Of a DNA stretch of 64,000 nucleotides, positions 1 to 8,505 are shown piece by piece. The position numbers were made by a program, and so were the translations under genes. The notes beneath the pieces were generated by a model. The model was given only the letters and a program-made list of their open reading frames with translations. It was not told where the DNA came from and searched no databases. Positions within the stretch are counted from its first letter, which is position 1. Every line of letters starts with the position of its first letter. Source of the stretch: Schlegelella_A sp036263655 (GTDB lineage: Bacteria > Pseudomonadota > Gammaproteobacteria > Burkholderiales > Burkholderiaceae_C); contig DATAGP010000038.1 of NCBI GenBank assembly GCA_036263655.1, positions 73,756 to 137,755 of the forward strand, written 5' to 3'.

Positions 1-2
1 TC

Positions 3-1700
3 GCCGAGCGGGTGATGGACTCCAACGACCTGGAGCGCGAGCGCGGCATCACCATCCTCGCCAAGAACTGCGCCGTCGAGTGGAAAGGCACGCACGTCAA
101 CATCGTCGACACGCCGGGCCATGCCGATTTCGGCGGCGAGGTCGAGCGGGTGCTGTCGATGGTCGACTCGGTGCTGCTGCTCGTCGACGCCGTCGAGGGG
201 CCGATGCCGCAGACGCGCTTCGTCACGCGCAAGGCGCTGGCGCTCGGGTTGAAGCCTATCGTCGTTGTCAACAAGGTCGACCGTCCCGGCGCGCGCCCGG
301 ACTACGTCATCAACGCCACCTTCGATCTGTTCGACAAGCTCGGGGCGACCGAGTCGCAGCTCGACTTCCCGGTCATCTTCGCGTCCGGCCTGAACGGCTG
401 GGCCAGCCTCACCAAGGGGGAGGTCGGCACCGACCTGGCGCCGCTCTTCGACGCCATCCTCGAGCACGTGCCGGCGCACGAGGGCGCCCCCGACGCGCCG
501 CTGCAGCTGCAGATCTGCTCGCTCGACTACTCGACCTACGTGGGCCGGATCGGCATCGGCCGGGTCAACCAGGGAACGCTGCGGCCGATGCAGGACGTCG
601 CCGTCTTCGCCGGCCCCGACTCGCCGCCCGTGAAGGCGCGCGTGAACCAGGTGCTCAAGTTCGAGGGCCTCGAGCGACAGCAGGCGAGCGAGGCCGGCCC
701 GGGCGACATCGTGCTCATCAACGGCATCGAGGGCATCGGCATCGGCGTCACCCTCACCGACCCGGAGCGACCCGTGCCGCTGCCGATGCTGCAGGTCGAC
801 GAGCCGACACTGACGATGAATTTCTGCGTCAACAACTCGCCGCTGGCGGGCCGCGAGGGCAAGTTCGTGACCAGTCGGCAGATCCGCGACCGTCTCGACC
901 GCGAGCTGCAGTCCAACGTCGCCCTGAAGGTACGCGACACCGACGAGGACGGGATCTTCGAAGTCTCGGGGCGCGGCGAGCTGCACCTGACGATCCTCCT
1001 CGAGAACATGCGCAGGGAAGGCTACGAGCTCGCGGTCTCGAAGCCTAAGGTGGTGTTCCACGAGGTGGACGGCGAGCGGCACGAGCCGATCGAGTTCCTC
1101 ACCACCGACGTCGAGGACCAGCACCAGGGCGCCGTCATGCAGGCGCTCGGCGAGCGCAAGGCCGAGCTCGTCAACATGGAACCCGACGGCATGGGCCGCG
1201 TGCGCCTCGACTACCGCATCCCGGCACGCGGCCTGATCGGCTTCCAGAACGAGTTCCTGAACCTCACGCGCGGCACCGGCCTGATCAGCAACATCTTCGA
1301 CAGCTACGAGCCCTACAAGGGCGAGATCGAGGGCCGCAAGAACGGCGTCCTGATCAGCCAGGACGACGGCGAGGCCGTGACCTACTCGCTCGGCAAGCTC
1401 GACGACCGCGGGCGCATGTTCGTGCGCGCCGGCGACCCGCTCTACGAGGGCATGGTGATCGGCATCCATACGCGCGACAACGACCTCGTCGTCAATGCCG
1501 TGCGCGGCAAGCAGCTCACCAACTTCCGTGTCTCGGGGAAGGAAGACGCGATCAAGATCACGCCCGCGATCCAGCTCACGCTCGAGTACGCGGTGGAGTT
1601 CATCGCCGACGACGAGCTGGTGGAGATCACCCCCAAGTCGATCCGCATCCGCAAGCGCCACCTGAAGGAGCACGAGCGGAAGAGGGCGGCTCGCGAGTGA
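3..1700 (+). CDS. typA: GTP-binding protein TypA/BipA (5' truncated by window edge)
   Basis: A translational GTPase that binds the ribosome and helps 50S assembly and stress adaptation. The frame is already open at the first bases, with AERVMDSNDLERERGITI read directly, so about 40 N-terminal residues including the P-loop lie outside the window. Visible are the switch region ERGITI, G3 DTPGH (bases about 111-125) and G4 NKVD, then the beta-barrel domain and the EF-G-like C-terminal domains (GRGELHLTILLENMRREGYE). The C-terminus is basic (RKRHLKEHERKRAARE), as usual for the family. About 565 residues are visible of a typical 605-610. It converges on korB with a GC hairpin between them. Confidence 0.97.
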   Translation, partial: AERVMDSNDLERERGITILAKNCAVEWKGTHVNIVDTPGHADFGGEVERVLSMVDSVLLLVDAVEGPMPQTRFVTRKALALGLKPIVVVNKVDRPGARPDYVINATFDLFDKLGATESQLDFPVIFASGLNGWASLTKGEVGTDLAPLFDAILEHVPAHEGAPDAPLQLQICSLDYSTYVGRIGIGRVNQGTLRPMQDVAVFAGPDSPPVKARVNQVLKFEGLERQQASEAGPGDIVLINGIEGIGIGVTLTDPERPVPLPMLQVDEPTLTMNFCVNNSPLAGREGKFVTSRQIRDRLDRELQSNVALKVRDTDEDGIFEVSGRGELHLTILLENMRREGYELAVSKPKVVFHEVDGERHEPIEFLTTDVEDQHQGAVMQALGERKAELVNMEPDGMGRVRLDYRIPARGLIGFQNEFLNLTRGTGLISNIFDSYEPYKGEIEGRKNGVLISQDDGEAVTYSLGKLDDRGRMFVRAGDPLYEGMVIGIHTRDNDLVVNAVRGKQLTNFRVSGKEDAIKITPAIQLTLEYAVEFIADDELVEITPKSIRIRKRHLKEHERKRAARE

Positions 1701-1702
1701 GA

Positions 1703-1720
1703 CGGCGCCTTGCGGCGCCG
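1703..1720. terminator. GC hairpin between convergent typA and korB
   Basis: CGGCGCC at 1703-1709 pairs with GGCGCCG at 1714-1720 around a TTGC loop. It lies 3 bases after the typA stop and 30 bases beyond the korB stop. There is no T-tract on either side, so it is a candidate bidirectional hairpin rather than a classic intrinsic terminator. Confidence 0.4.
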
Positions 1721-1749
1721 GCGGCGCCGCCTTGCCGCGCCGGCGCCGA

Positions 1750-2805
1750 TTAGACCAGGCCGGCGTTGATCGCCGCGAGCGCCGCCGAGCCCGGGCAGAG
1801 GGCCGCGTCGTCGAGCGAGTTCAGGGGCACCTCGACGGTGTGCAGGTGCTCGTGCAGGTCTTCCGCGCCGGCGCGGACGTACAGCAGCCCCGTGAGGATC
1901 TCGCCTCGGGCCTCGTGCGACGCGATGTGCCCCATGGCGGCGATCCGGTCGCCAGGGTCGTAGCCCTCGGCGAGCTTGCGAAGGCGCAGCACGCTGCCGT
2001 CGTGCTGGGTCACCTCGATGATCTCGCCGGGCCCGTACGAAGCCATCAGCGGGTCTCGACGCGGCATGAAGTCGAGCCGGTTCACGGCGGCGTTGTGCGC
2101 GCGCACGAAGTCGTAGCTCTTGGTGCTGCCGGCATGGTTGTTGAACGCCACGCATGGGCTGATCACGTCCAGCAAGGCCGCGCCACGGTGCCGCAAGGCG
2201 CCCTTGATGAGCGGCACGAGCTGATCCTTGTCTCCCGAGAAGCTGCGGGCGACGTAGCTGGCGCCGAGCTGGAGTGCCAGGGCGACGAGGTCGATCGCGG
2301 TATCGCTGTTGACGACTCCCCGCTTGCTCTTGCTGCCGGTGTCCGCCGTGGCCGAGAACTGGCCCTTGGTCAGCCCGTAGACGCCGTTGTTCTCGACGAC
2401 ATAGGTCATGTTGACGCCGCGCCGGATGGCGTGCGCAAACTGGCCGAGCCCGATCGACGCGGAATCGCCGTCGCCGCTCACGCCCAGGTAGAGCAGGTCG
2501 CGGTTGGCGAGGTTCGCCCCGGTCAGCACCGACGGCATGCGTCCGTGCACGGTGTTGAAGCCGTGCGAGGCGCCGAGGAAATAGTCGGGTGTCTTCGACG
2601 AGCAGCCGATGCCCGAGAGCTTGGCGACCCGGTGCGGCTCGATGTCGAGCTCCCAGCAGGCCTGGACGAGGGCTGCCGAGATCGAATCGTGGCCGCAACC
2701 GGCGCAGAGCGTCGAGATCTTGCCCTCGTAGTCGCGACGCGTGAACCCGCGCGCGTTCGTCGGCAGGCTGGGGTGGTGCAGGCGCGGCTTGGCGATGTAG
2801 GTCAT
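1750..2805 (-). CDS. korB: 2-oxoglutarate:ferredoxin oxidoreductase, beta subunit
   Basis: The thiamine diphosphate-binding subunit of a 2-oxoacid:ferredoxin oxidoreductase, which interconverts 2-oxoglutarate and succinyl-CoA with ferredoxin. The 351 residues carry the CAGCGH motif near residue 34 and GCSSK near 66, cysteine positions typical of the iron-sulfur site. The ThDP motif is GDGDSASIG...NN (about 109-140). The ATG start at 2805 overlaps the korA stop by 4 bases (ATGA), so it is the last gene of a coupled three-gene operon. Substrate choice (2-oxoglutarate rather than pyruvate) is inferred from overall resemblance to KorB and from the fused gamma-alpha partner. Confidence 0.88.
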   Translation of the reverse strand: MTYIAKPRLHHPSLPTNARGFTRRDYEGKISTLCAGCGHDSISAALVQACWELDIEPHRVAKLSGIGCSSKTPDYFLGASHGFNTVHGRMPSVLTGANLANRDLLYLGVSGDGDSASIGLGQFAHAIRRGVNMTYVVENNGVYGLTKGQFSATADTGSKSKRGVVNSDTAIDLVALALQLGASYVARSFSGDKDQLVPLIKGALRHRGAALLDVISPCVAFNNHAGSTKSYDFVRAHNAAVNRLDFMPRRDPLMASYGPGEIIEVTQHDGSVLRLRKLAEGYDPGDRIAAMGHIASHEARGEILTGLLYVRAGAEDLHEHLHTVEVPLNSLDDAALCPGSAALAAINAGLV

Positions 2806-4667
2806 GCAGCCTTCTCCCGGGCGATCGGCTCCACGTCGGCGTGCAGCCGCGCCGCGATGGCGTCGGTGATGAAGCGGGCGGTGATCGGCGTGCCGTCGTA
2901 GTGGAGGATGGGCTGCAGGCGAGCCGGATCCACCTGCTGCTCGTTGACGAGCATCATGCGCAGCTGCGCGTCGCGGTTCTGCTCGACGACGAAGACGGTC
3001 TCGTGCTCGGCGATGAATGCATCGACGGCGGCGCTGAACGGGAAGGCGCGGATGCGCAGGGCGTCGACGTGGATGCCGTCGGCCTCGAGGCGATCGAGCG
3101 CCTCGCTCATCGCCGGGCTGGTCGAGCCGAAGTAGACGACGCCGAAGCGGGTCTCGCGGGCGGCGCGTCTTGCCACCGGCTCCGGCACGAGCTCCTTCGC
3201 GGTCTCGAACTTCTTCAGCAGCCGGGTGACGTTGTAGACGTAGTCGGGCCCCGTCTCCGAGTAGCGCGCATAGGCGTCACGCGTCGTGCCGCGGGTGAAG
3301 TACGACCCCTTCGTCGGGTGCGTTCCCGGCCAGGTGCGCCAAGGGATGCCGTCGCCGTCGACGTCGAGGTAGCGGCCGAAGTCGCTGCCGGCGTCGAGAC
3401 GCTCGCGTGTCATCACCTTGCCCCGGTCGAAGCGATGCGCGTCGTCCCACTCGAAGGGCTCGCAGAGGCGATGGTTCATGCCGATGTCGAGGTCGGTCAT
3501 GAGGAACACCGGCGTCTGCAGGCGGTCGGCGAGGTCGAGCGAACGCGCCGCGAAGTCGAAGCACTCGCGCGGATCCTCGGGAAAGAGCAGCACGTGCTTG
3601 GTGTCGCCGTGCGATGCATAGGCGCAGCTCAGGAGGTCCGCCTGCTGCGTCCGCGTCGGCATGCCCGTCGACGGGCCGCCGCGTTGCACGTTGATGATGG
3701 TGACGGGGATCTCGGCGAAGTAGGCGAGGCCGATGAACTCGGTCATGAGCGAGACGCCCGGGCCCGAGGTCGTGGTGAACGCGCGGGCGCCGTTCCAGCC
3801 GGCGCCCACCACGATCCCGATGGAGGCGATCTCGTCCTCGGCCTGGACGATTGCGAACTTGTTCCGGCCGCTGTCCTTGTCGACGCGCAGCTTCTCGCAG
3901 TACTTCTGGAACGCCTCGGCCAGCGACGAGCTCGGCGTGATCGGGTACCAGGCGCAGACCGTGGCGCCGCCGTAGACGCAGCCGAGCGCCGCCGCGGCGT
4001 TGCCCTCCACGAAGATGCGCCGGCCGACCGCGTCGCGGCGCTCGATTCGCAGCCCGAGGCGATCGCCGAGGTGCTCGCGGCCGTGGTGCAGGCCCATGGT
4101 GAAGGCGTCGAGGTTGGGCTGCAGCAGCTTCGTCTTGCCCCGGTACTGCTCGCCGAGGAGTGTCGCGATCACCTCGGGCTCGATGCCGAGCATCGCCGCC
4201 AGGACGCCGACGTAGACGATGTTCTTCAGCAGCTGGCGCTCGCGCGGGTCGTCGTAGCGGGTCGCGCACAGGTCGGCGAGCGGCACCCCGAGGACGACGA
4301 TGTCGGTGCGGAACTTCGACGCGGGAAGCGGCCGCGAGCTGTCGTAGAGGAGATAGCCGCCGGGCTCGATCTCGGCGAGATCCTTGTCCCAGGTCTGCGG
4401 GTTCATGGCCACCATCAGGTCGACGCCGCCGCGACGTGCGAGGTAGCCCCGCTCGCTGACGCGCACCTCGTACCAGGTCGGCAGGCCCTGGATGTTGGAC
4501 GGGAAGATGTTGCGCGGGCTGACCGGCACGCCCATGCGCAGCAGGCTGCGCGCGAACAGCTCGTTGGCGGAGGCCGATCCGGAGCCGTTGACGTTGGCGA
4601 ACTTGACGACGAAATCGTTGACGGCTTCGATGCGCGGCGCCGCATCGGCCTTGCCGGGCAATGTCAT
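2802..4667 (-). CDS. korA: 2-oxoglutarate:ferredoxin oxidoreductase, fused gamma-alpha subunit
   Basis: The catalytic partner of KorB, 621 residues. Residues about 15-190 resemble the gamma domain of oxoacid:ferredoxin oxidoreductases (NVNGSGSASANELFARSLLRMG). From about 215 the pyrimidine-binding alpha domain follows (GNAAAALGCVYGGATVCAWYP, then the TTSGPG region), and the C-terminal transketolase-like part includes VEQNRDAQL. A longer in-frame start at 4805 would read into the upstream gene. The ATG at 4667 overlaps the previous stop as ATGA and is preferred. Gamma-alpha fusion is the usual form of KorA in many bacteria. Confidence 0.88.
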   Translation of the reverse strand: MTLPGKADAAPRIEAVNDFVVKFANVNGSGSASANELFARSLLRMGVPVSPRNIFPSNIQGLPTWYEVRVSERGYLARRGGVDLMVAMNPQTWDKDLAEIEPGGYLLYDSSRPLPASKFRTDIVVLGVPLADLCATRYDDPRERQLLKNIVYVGVLAAMLGIEPEVIATLLGEQYRGKTKLLQPNLDAFTMGLHHGREHLGDRLGLRIERRDAVGRRIFVEGNAAAALGCVYGGATVCAWYPITPSSSLAEAFQKYCEKLRVDKDSGRNKFAIVQAEDEIASIGIVVGAGWNGARAFTTTSGPGVSLMTEFIGLAYFAEIPVTIINVQRGGPSTGMPTRTQQADLLSCAYASHGDTKHVLLFPEDPRECFDFAARSLDLADRLQTPVFLMTDLDIGMNHRLCEPFEWDDAHRFDRGKVMTRERLDAGSDFGRYLDVDGDGIPWRTWPGTHPTKGSYFTRGTTRDAYARYSETGPDYVYNVTRLLKKFETAKELVPEPVARRAARETRFGVVYFGSTSPAMSEALDRLEADGIHVDALRIRAFPFSAAVDAFIAEHETVFVVEQNRDAQLRMMLVNEQQVDPARLQPILHYDGTPITARFITDAIAARLHADVEPIAREKAA

Positions 4668-6502
4668 GAAACGGCAGCCCCCCTCCGCAAACCCTGCACC
4701 GGGTTCCGACAGGCGTGGCCGGCGCGCGCCTGCGAGATCATGAACTTCTGCATGTCCCAGGCACCGGTCGGACAGCGCTCGGCGCAGAGGCCGCAGTGCA
4801 GGCACACGTCCTCGTCCTTGACCATGACCCGGCCCGTCTTGAGGGTCGACGACACATAGAGCGGCTGCTCGGGGTGCAGGGTGGGAGCCTTGAGCCGGGT
4901 GCGCAGGTCGGCCTCTTCACCGTTCTCGGTGAAGCTGATGCAGTCGGTCGGGCAGATGTCGACGCAGGCATCGCATTCGATGCACTGGCTGGTCGTGAAC
5001 ACGGTCTGCACGTCGCAGTTGAGGCAACGCTGCGCTTCCTTCCAGGCGGTGGCCGGATCGAACCCGAGCTCGACCTCGACCTTGATGTTCTTCAGCACCT
5101 GGCCGACGTCGCGCCAGGGCACCTTGTTGCGCATGTCCGGAGTCACGTCGTTGTCGTAGCTCCATTCGTGGATGCCCATCTTCTGCGACAGCAGCGTCAC
5201 GCCCGGCGCCGGCCGCCGGCTCACGTCCTCGCCATGCAGGAACTTGTCGATCGAGACGGCGGCCGCATGGCCCTGCGCGACGGCCCAGATGATGTTCTTC
5301 GGGCCCAGGGCCGCGTCGCCGCCGAAGAAGACGCGCGGCAGGTTCGATTGCAGCGTGGCCGGATTCAGCACCGGCATGTCCCACTCGTCGAAGGCGATCC
5401 CGGCGTCGCGCTCAATCCACGGGAACGCGTTCTCCTGGCCGACGGCGACCAGGACGTCGTCGCATTCGAAGACCTGCTCGGGCTCGCCGGTGGAGACCAG
5501 CTGGCGGCGGCCCTTTTCGTCGCGCACGGCGCGAACCTTGTCGAAGCTCATGCCCCTGAGCCGGCCGTTCTCGTGCAGGAACGCCTTGGGCACCAGGCAG
5601 TCGAGGATCGGGATTCCTTCGTGGATGGCGTCTTCCTTCTCCCAGGGGGAGGCCTTCATCTCCTCGAACGGGGAACGAACGATCACCTTGACGTCGCTGC
5701 CGCCCAGGCGCTTGGAGCTGCGGCAGCAGTCCATGGCGGTGTTGCCGCCGCCGAGGACGATGACCCGCTTGCCGATGGCCGTGACGTGGCCGAAGGACAC
5801 CGACGACAGCCAGTCGATGCCGATGTGGATGTTGGCGGCCGCCTCGGCTCGTCCGGGGATCGACAGGTCGCGGCCGCGCGGTGCACCTGTGCCGACGAAC
5901 ACGGCATCCCAGTCCTCGGCGAGCAGGCGGCGCATCGAGTCGATGCGGGTGCCGCCGCGGAACTCGACTCCCAGCTGCAGGACGTAGCCCGTCTCCTCGT
6001 CGATCACCTCCTCGGGCAGGCGAAAGCGCGGGATCTGCGAGCGGATCATTCCGCCGGCCCGGCTGTCGCCGTCGAAGACCACGACTTCGTAGCCGAGGGG
6101 TGCGAGATCCCGGGCCACTGTCAGGGACGCCGGCCCGGCACCGACGCAGGCGATCCTGCGACCGTTGCGCCTGGTGGCGGGGCGGGGCAGGCGGGCCGAG
6201 ATGTCGCCCTTGTAGTCCGCGGCGACCCGTTTCAGGCGGCAGATCGCGACCGGCTCCGGCTTCTCGGCCTGTGCTTCCTCGACGCGGCCGCGCCGGCACG
6301 CGGGCTCGCACGGGCGGTCGCAGGTTCGTCCCAGGATCCCTGGAAAGACGTTGGACTCCCAATTCACGAGATACGCGTCGGCGTATCGGCCGGCGGCGAT
6401 CAGGCGGATGTATTCGGGAACCGGGGTGTGGGCCGGGCAAGCCCACTGGCAGTCGACGACCTTGTGGAAGTAGTCGGGGTCGCCGATATCGGTGGCTTGC
6501 AA
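4664..6502 (-). CDS. GltD-like FAD/NAD(P) oxidoreductase with two C-terminal 4Fe-4S ferredoxin motifs
   Basis: First gene of the kor operon, 612 residues. The N-terminus has the cysteine-rich DPVD-type domain (CQWACPAHTPVPEYI, then CDRPCEPACRRG). Two Rossmann sites follow: CVGAGPASL near residue 118 for FAD and VLGGGNTAMDCCRSSKRLGG near 245 for NAD(P). The C-terminal hundred residues carry two 4Fe-4S motifs, CIECDACVDICPTDC and CLHCGLCAERCPTG. Such proteins pass electrons between NAD(P)H and ferredoxin. The ATGA coupling to korA suggests it is the electron partner of the oxidoreductase, perhaps letting the complex run on NAD(P)(H); that partnership is inferred from context. Confidence 0.82.
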   Translation of the reverse strand: MQATDIGDPDYFHKVVDCQWACPAHTPVPEYIRLIAAGRYADAYLVNWESNVFPGILGRTCDRPCEPACRRGRVEEAQAEKPEPVAICRLKRVAADYKGDISARLPRPATRRNGRRIACVGAGPASLTVARDLAPLGYEVVVFDGDSRAGGMIRSQIPRFRLPEEVIDEETGYVLQLGVEFRGGTRIDSMRRLLAEDWDAVFVGTGAPRGRDLSIPGRAEAAANIHIGIDWLSSVSFGHVTAIGKRVIVLGGGNTAMDCCRSSKRLGGSDVKVIVRSPFEEMKASPWEKEDAIHEGIPILDCLVPKAFLHENGRLRGMSFDKVRAVRDEKGRRQLVSTGEPEQVFECDDVLVAVGQENAFPWIERDAGIAFDEWDMPVLNPATLQSNLPRVFFGGDAALGPKNIIWAVAQGHAAAVSIDKFLHGEDVSRRPAPGVTLLSQKMGIHEWSYDNDVTPDMRNKVPWRDVGQVLKNIKVEVELGFDPATAWKEAQRCLNCDVQTVFTTSQCIECDACVDICPTDCISFTENGEEADLRTRLKAPTLHPEQPLYVSSTLKTGRVMVKDEDVCLHCGLCAERCPTGAWDMQKFMISQARAGHACRNPVQGLRRGAAVS

Positions 6503-6564
6503 CGCGTCCCTTTCGGCGCTCGGCGATGAACTTCGCGCGCACCGCTGTCGCGCGCACCGGCACG

Positions 6565-6593
6565 ATGCTAGGGCGGGGACCTGCGCTTGTCAG
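6565..6593 (-). promoter_or_regulatory. Probable sigma-70 promoter of the kor operon
   Basis: On the minus strand CTGACA (6593-6588) and TAGCAT (6570-6565) are separated by exactly 17 bases. The -10 element lies 62 bases upstream of the flavoprotein start codon at 6502. Both hexamers are one or two mismatches from consensus. Confidence 0.5.
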
Positions 6594-6757
6594 CAGGGTT
6601 TGTTCGGCGCGGGAACAAGGGAGGGCAGCGGGTATCGGCCACTGAGCTGAACCGTCGGCTCGACGTCCACTGCCGAGTACTGCTGAGCTGTGCTGCTTAG
6701 CACCTCAGTTTACATAATATACATCGTCGCGCATTTGAACACGCTCGACGGCCCGCC

Positions 6758-6991
6758 TCAGTCCTGGGATGCGTCGGGCAGATCCGTCGATTCCACCTCT
6801 TCATCGAACGCCTTCAGCTCGACCAGCGGCTTCTCCGGCCGCGGCTTGTCCAGAGGCCGGCAGATGGTGCTCTTCAGACGAGCGAGGCGATCCGAGCGCT
6901 CGAGAGCGGCGAACACCAGCTCGGGCGATGTCATCAGGGCAAACGGATTGGAGATCTCGGTGTCGTTGCTGGTATCCATGGGCTCGCTCAT
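6758..6991 (-). CDS. Small conserved hypothetical protein
   Basis: A 77-residue soluble protein starting MSEPMDTSNDTEISNPFALM. It contains the phrase NPFALMTSPELVFAALERS and a basic stretch LARLKSTICRPLDKPRPEK, followed by an acidic tail. I recognise this style of short protein (NPFALM...ERSDRLARLKS..RPLD) from other Burkholderiales but know no function. A longer frame to 7120 exists; the ATG at 6991 is chosen because the conserved part begins there. It stands alone between tatD and the kor operon. The downstream region 6680-6705 has an imperfect hairpin around GTGCTGCTTAGCAC, a possible terminator. Confidence 0.6.
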   Translation of the reverse strand: MSEPMDTSNDTEISNPFALMTSPELVFAALERSDRLARLKSTICRPLDKPRPEKPLVELKAFDEEVESTDLPDASQD

Positions 6992-7199
6992 CGGTGCAGT
7001 GCGAGCGAATGTAGGAAAACCCGCCATGGCGAGGCAGTTGGTGAGGAGCCGTTTGCCGTGTCGGGCGCAACCTGACAGCGGCGTCAGCACGCCCCGGGCG
7101 CGAGTAGCCGTGGTGAGCAAGAATTCTTAGTATCCACAATGGTTTGTTAGTCGTTGCTCATGTAGATTCGATGTAGCGTGGCGAGCTTTTTCGAGTTCT

Positions 7200-7238
7200 G
7201 CTTGAAGTCCGTGAAACATCGCTTCCGTGACTTCAAGC
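7200..7238 (-). terminator. Inverted repeat overlapping the tatD stop codon
   Basis: GCTTGAAGTC at 7200-7209 is a perfect reverse complement of GACTTCAAGC at 7229-7238, with a 19-base loop. The repeat contains the tatD stop codon. No T-run follows on the minus strand, so its role as terminator or 3'-end stabiliser is uncertain. Confidence 0.35.
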
Positions 7239-8039
7239 AGCTTCTGAAGGTCGTGAAACAACAGTCGGAACACCGAACAGCCGCTCGAAGTTGGTGGTGG
7301 TGGCGCGCGCAACCTCCTCGACCGCCAGCCCTTTGACGGCGGCGAGCTGCCCGACGACATACCCGACATAAGCCGGCGAATTCACCTTGCCGCGAAACGG
7401 CACGGGGGCGAGGTACGGGCTGTCGGTCTCCACCAGACAGCGGTCGAGCGGCACGAAGGCGGCGACGTCGCGAAGGTCCTGGGCCGTCTTGAAGGTGAGG
7501 ATTCCCGAGAACGAAATGTGAAATCCCCGATCGAGGGCGGCCCGGGCGACGGCAGCGGTTTCGGTGAAGCAATGGAAGACGCCGCCGGCCTCCTCGCCCC
7601 GCTCCTCGTCCAGGACACGCAGGGTGTCCGCCGATGCGCTCCGGGTGTGGATGACGAGCGGCAAGCTGCGGCCACGGGCCGCCCGGATGTGGACCCGGAA
7701 GCGCTCCCGCTGCCATTCCATCTCGGCCAGGCTCCTGCCTTCGAGCCGGTAATAGTCGAGACCGGTCTCGCCGATGGCCACGACCTTGGGTCGTCGCGAC
7801 AGCTCGATCAGCGCGTCGACGGTCGGCTCACGGCTGTCGATATCGTCCGGATGCACGCCGACGCTGCACCAGAAGTTCTCGTAGGTGGTCGCCAGGCCGT
7901 GCACCCGCTCGAATTCGTCGAGCGTCGTGCAGATGCAGAGCGCCCGGTCGACGCTCGCGTCAGCCATCGCGCGACGGATTGCCGGCAGGTTGTGGAACAG
8001 CTCCGGGAAGCTCAGGTGGCAATGCGAATCGACGTACAT
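7233..8039 (-). CDS. tatD: TatD-family metal-dependent hydrolase/DNase
   Basis: A TIM-barrel metal-dependent hydrolase of 268 residues; TatD relatives act as 3'-5' deoxyribonucleases. The N-terminal metal motif is DSHCHL (residues 4-9), then GETGLDYYR (metal-bridging Glu), HTRSA and FHCFTE supply His ligands, and VETDSPYLAP the last Asp. The ATG at 8039 begins exactly at MYVDSHCH; the longer upstream frame is low-complexity arginine-rich. In many beta- and gammaproteobacteria tatD follows holB and pilZ, as here. Confidence 0.93.
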   Translation of the reverse strand: MYVDSHCHLSFPELFHNLPAIRRAMADASVDRALCICTTLDEFERVHGLATTYENFWCSVGVHPDDIDSREPTVDALIELSRRPKVVAIGETGLDYYRLEGRSLAEMEWQRERFRVHIRAARGRSLPLVIHTRSASADTLRVLDEERGEEAGGVFHCFTETAAVARAALDRGFHISFSGILTFKTAQDLRDVAAFVPLDRCLVETDSPYLAPVPFRGKVNSPAYVGYVVGQLAAVKGLAVEEVARATTTNFERLFGVPTVVSRPSEAA

Positions 8040-8106
8040 CCGTCGATTTTCGGCCTTCACGCGGCAACCGTTGTGTCGCCTCTTCGACCCTTCGAGGAAG
8101 GGCCGC

Positions 8107-8505
8107 TCAGATGGTCTGGGTGGGCTTCGCCGAGGCGAGCGAGGTGCCGAGCGAATCCTCGATGCGCTGGCGCAGGGCTCGACTTTTCTCGTCGACCGGA
8201 AAGCGCACGCCCACGCCCTGCGTCCGCCCGCCGGACGCATTCGCGGGCGTGATCCAGCCGACCTTGCCGGCGACCGGATAGCGCTGCGGATCGTCGGGCA
8301 GCGACAGGAGCAGGTAGATGTCCTCGCCGAGCTTGTAGTCGCGCGTCGTCGGCACGAAGATGCCGCCTTCGCTGAACATCGGCATGTAGGCGGCGTAGAG
8401 CGCGGTCTTCTCGCGGAAGACGAGCTGGATGACGCTCGGCCTCGCCGCTGCGGGCGCCGGCACGTTCAGTGCAGGGGGTGCGGCTCGGGCGGCGGGTTCG
8501 CTCAT
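8107..8505 (-). CDS. PilZ-domain protein (type IV pilus type)
   Basis: A 132-residue PilZ-fold protein encoded just downstream of holB, the classic place of the pilus-biogenesis protein PilZ. The recognisable core runs from residue about 25 (SVIQLVFREKTALYAAYMPM, then FSEGGIFVPT) to GVGVRFP. The RxxxR c-di-GMP-binding signature is absent, as in the canonical PilZ of type IV pili, so nucleotide binding is unlikely. The start at 8505 overlaps the holB stop by 4 bases (ATGA). Confidence 0.85.
   Translation of the reverse strand: MSEPAARAAPPALNVPAPAAARPSVIQLVFREKTALYAAYMPMFSEGGIFVPTTRDYKLGEDIYLLLSLPDDPQRYPVAGKVGWITPANASGGRTQGVGVRFPVDEKSRALRQRIEDSLGTSLASAKPTQTI

Noticed and set aside
7119..7130. 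AAGAATTCTT palindrome and AT-rich bases upstream of the small hypothetical gene.
   Set aside because: Too short to call an operator, and no -35/-10 pair with acceptable spacing was found.
7127..7226. A short minus-strand peptide with an apparent repeat (FHDLQKLLE / FHGLQAELE) after tatD.
   Set aside because: The repeat is explained by the 10-bp inverted repeat at 7200-7238; there is no ribosome site or conservation signal.
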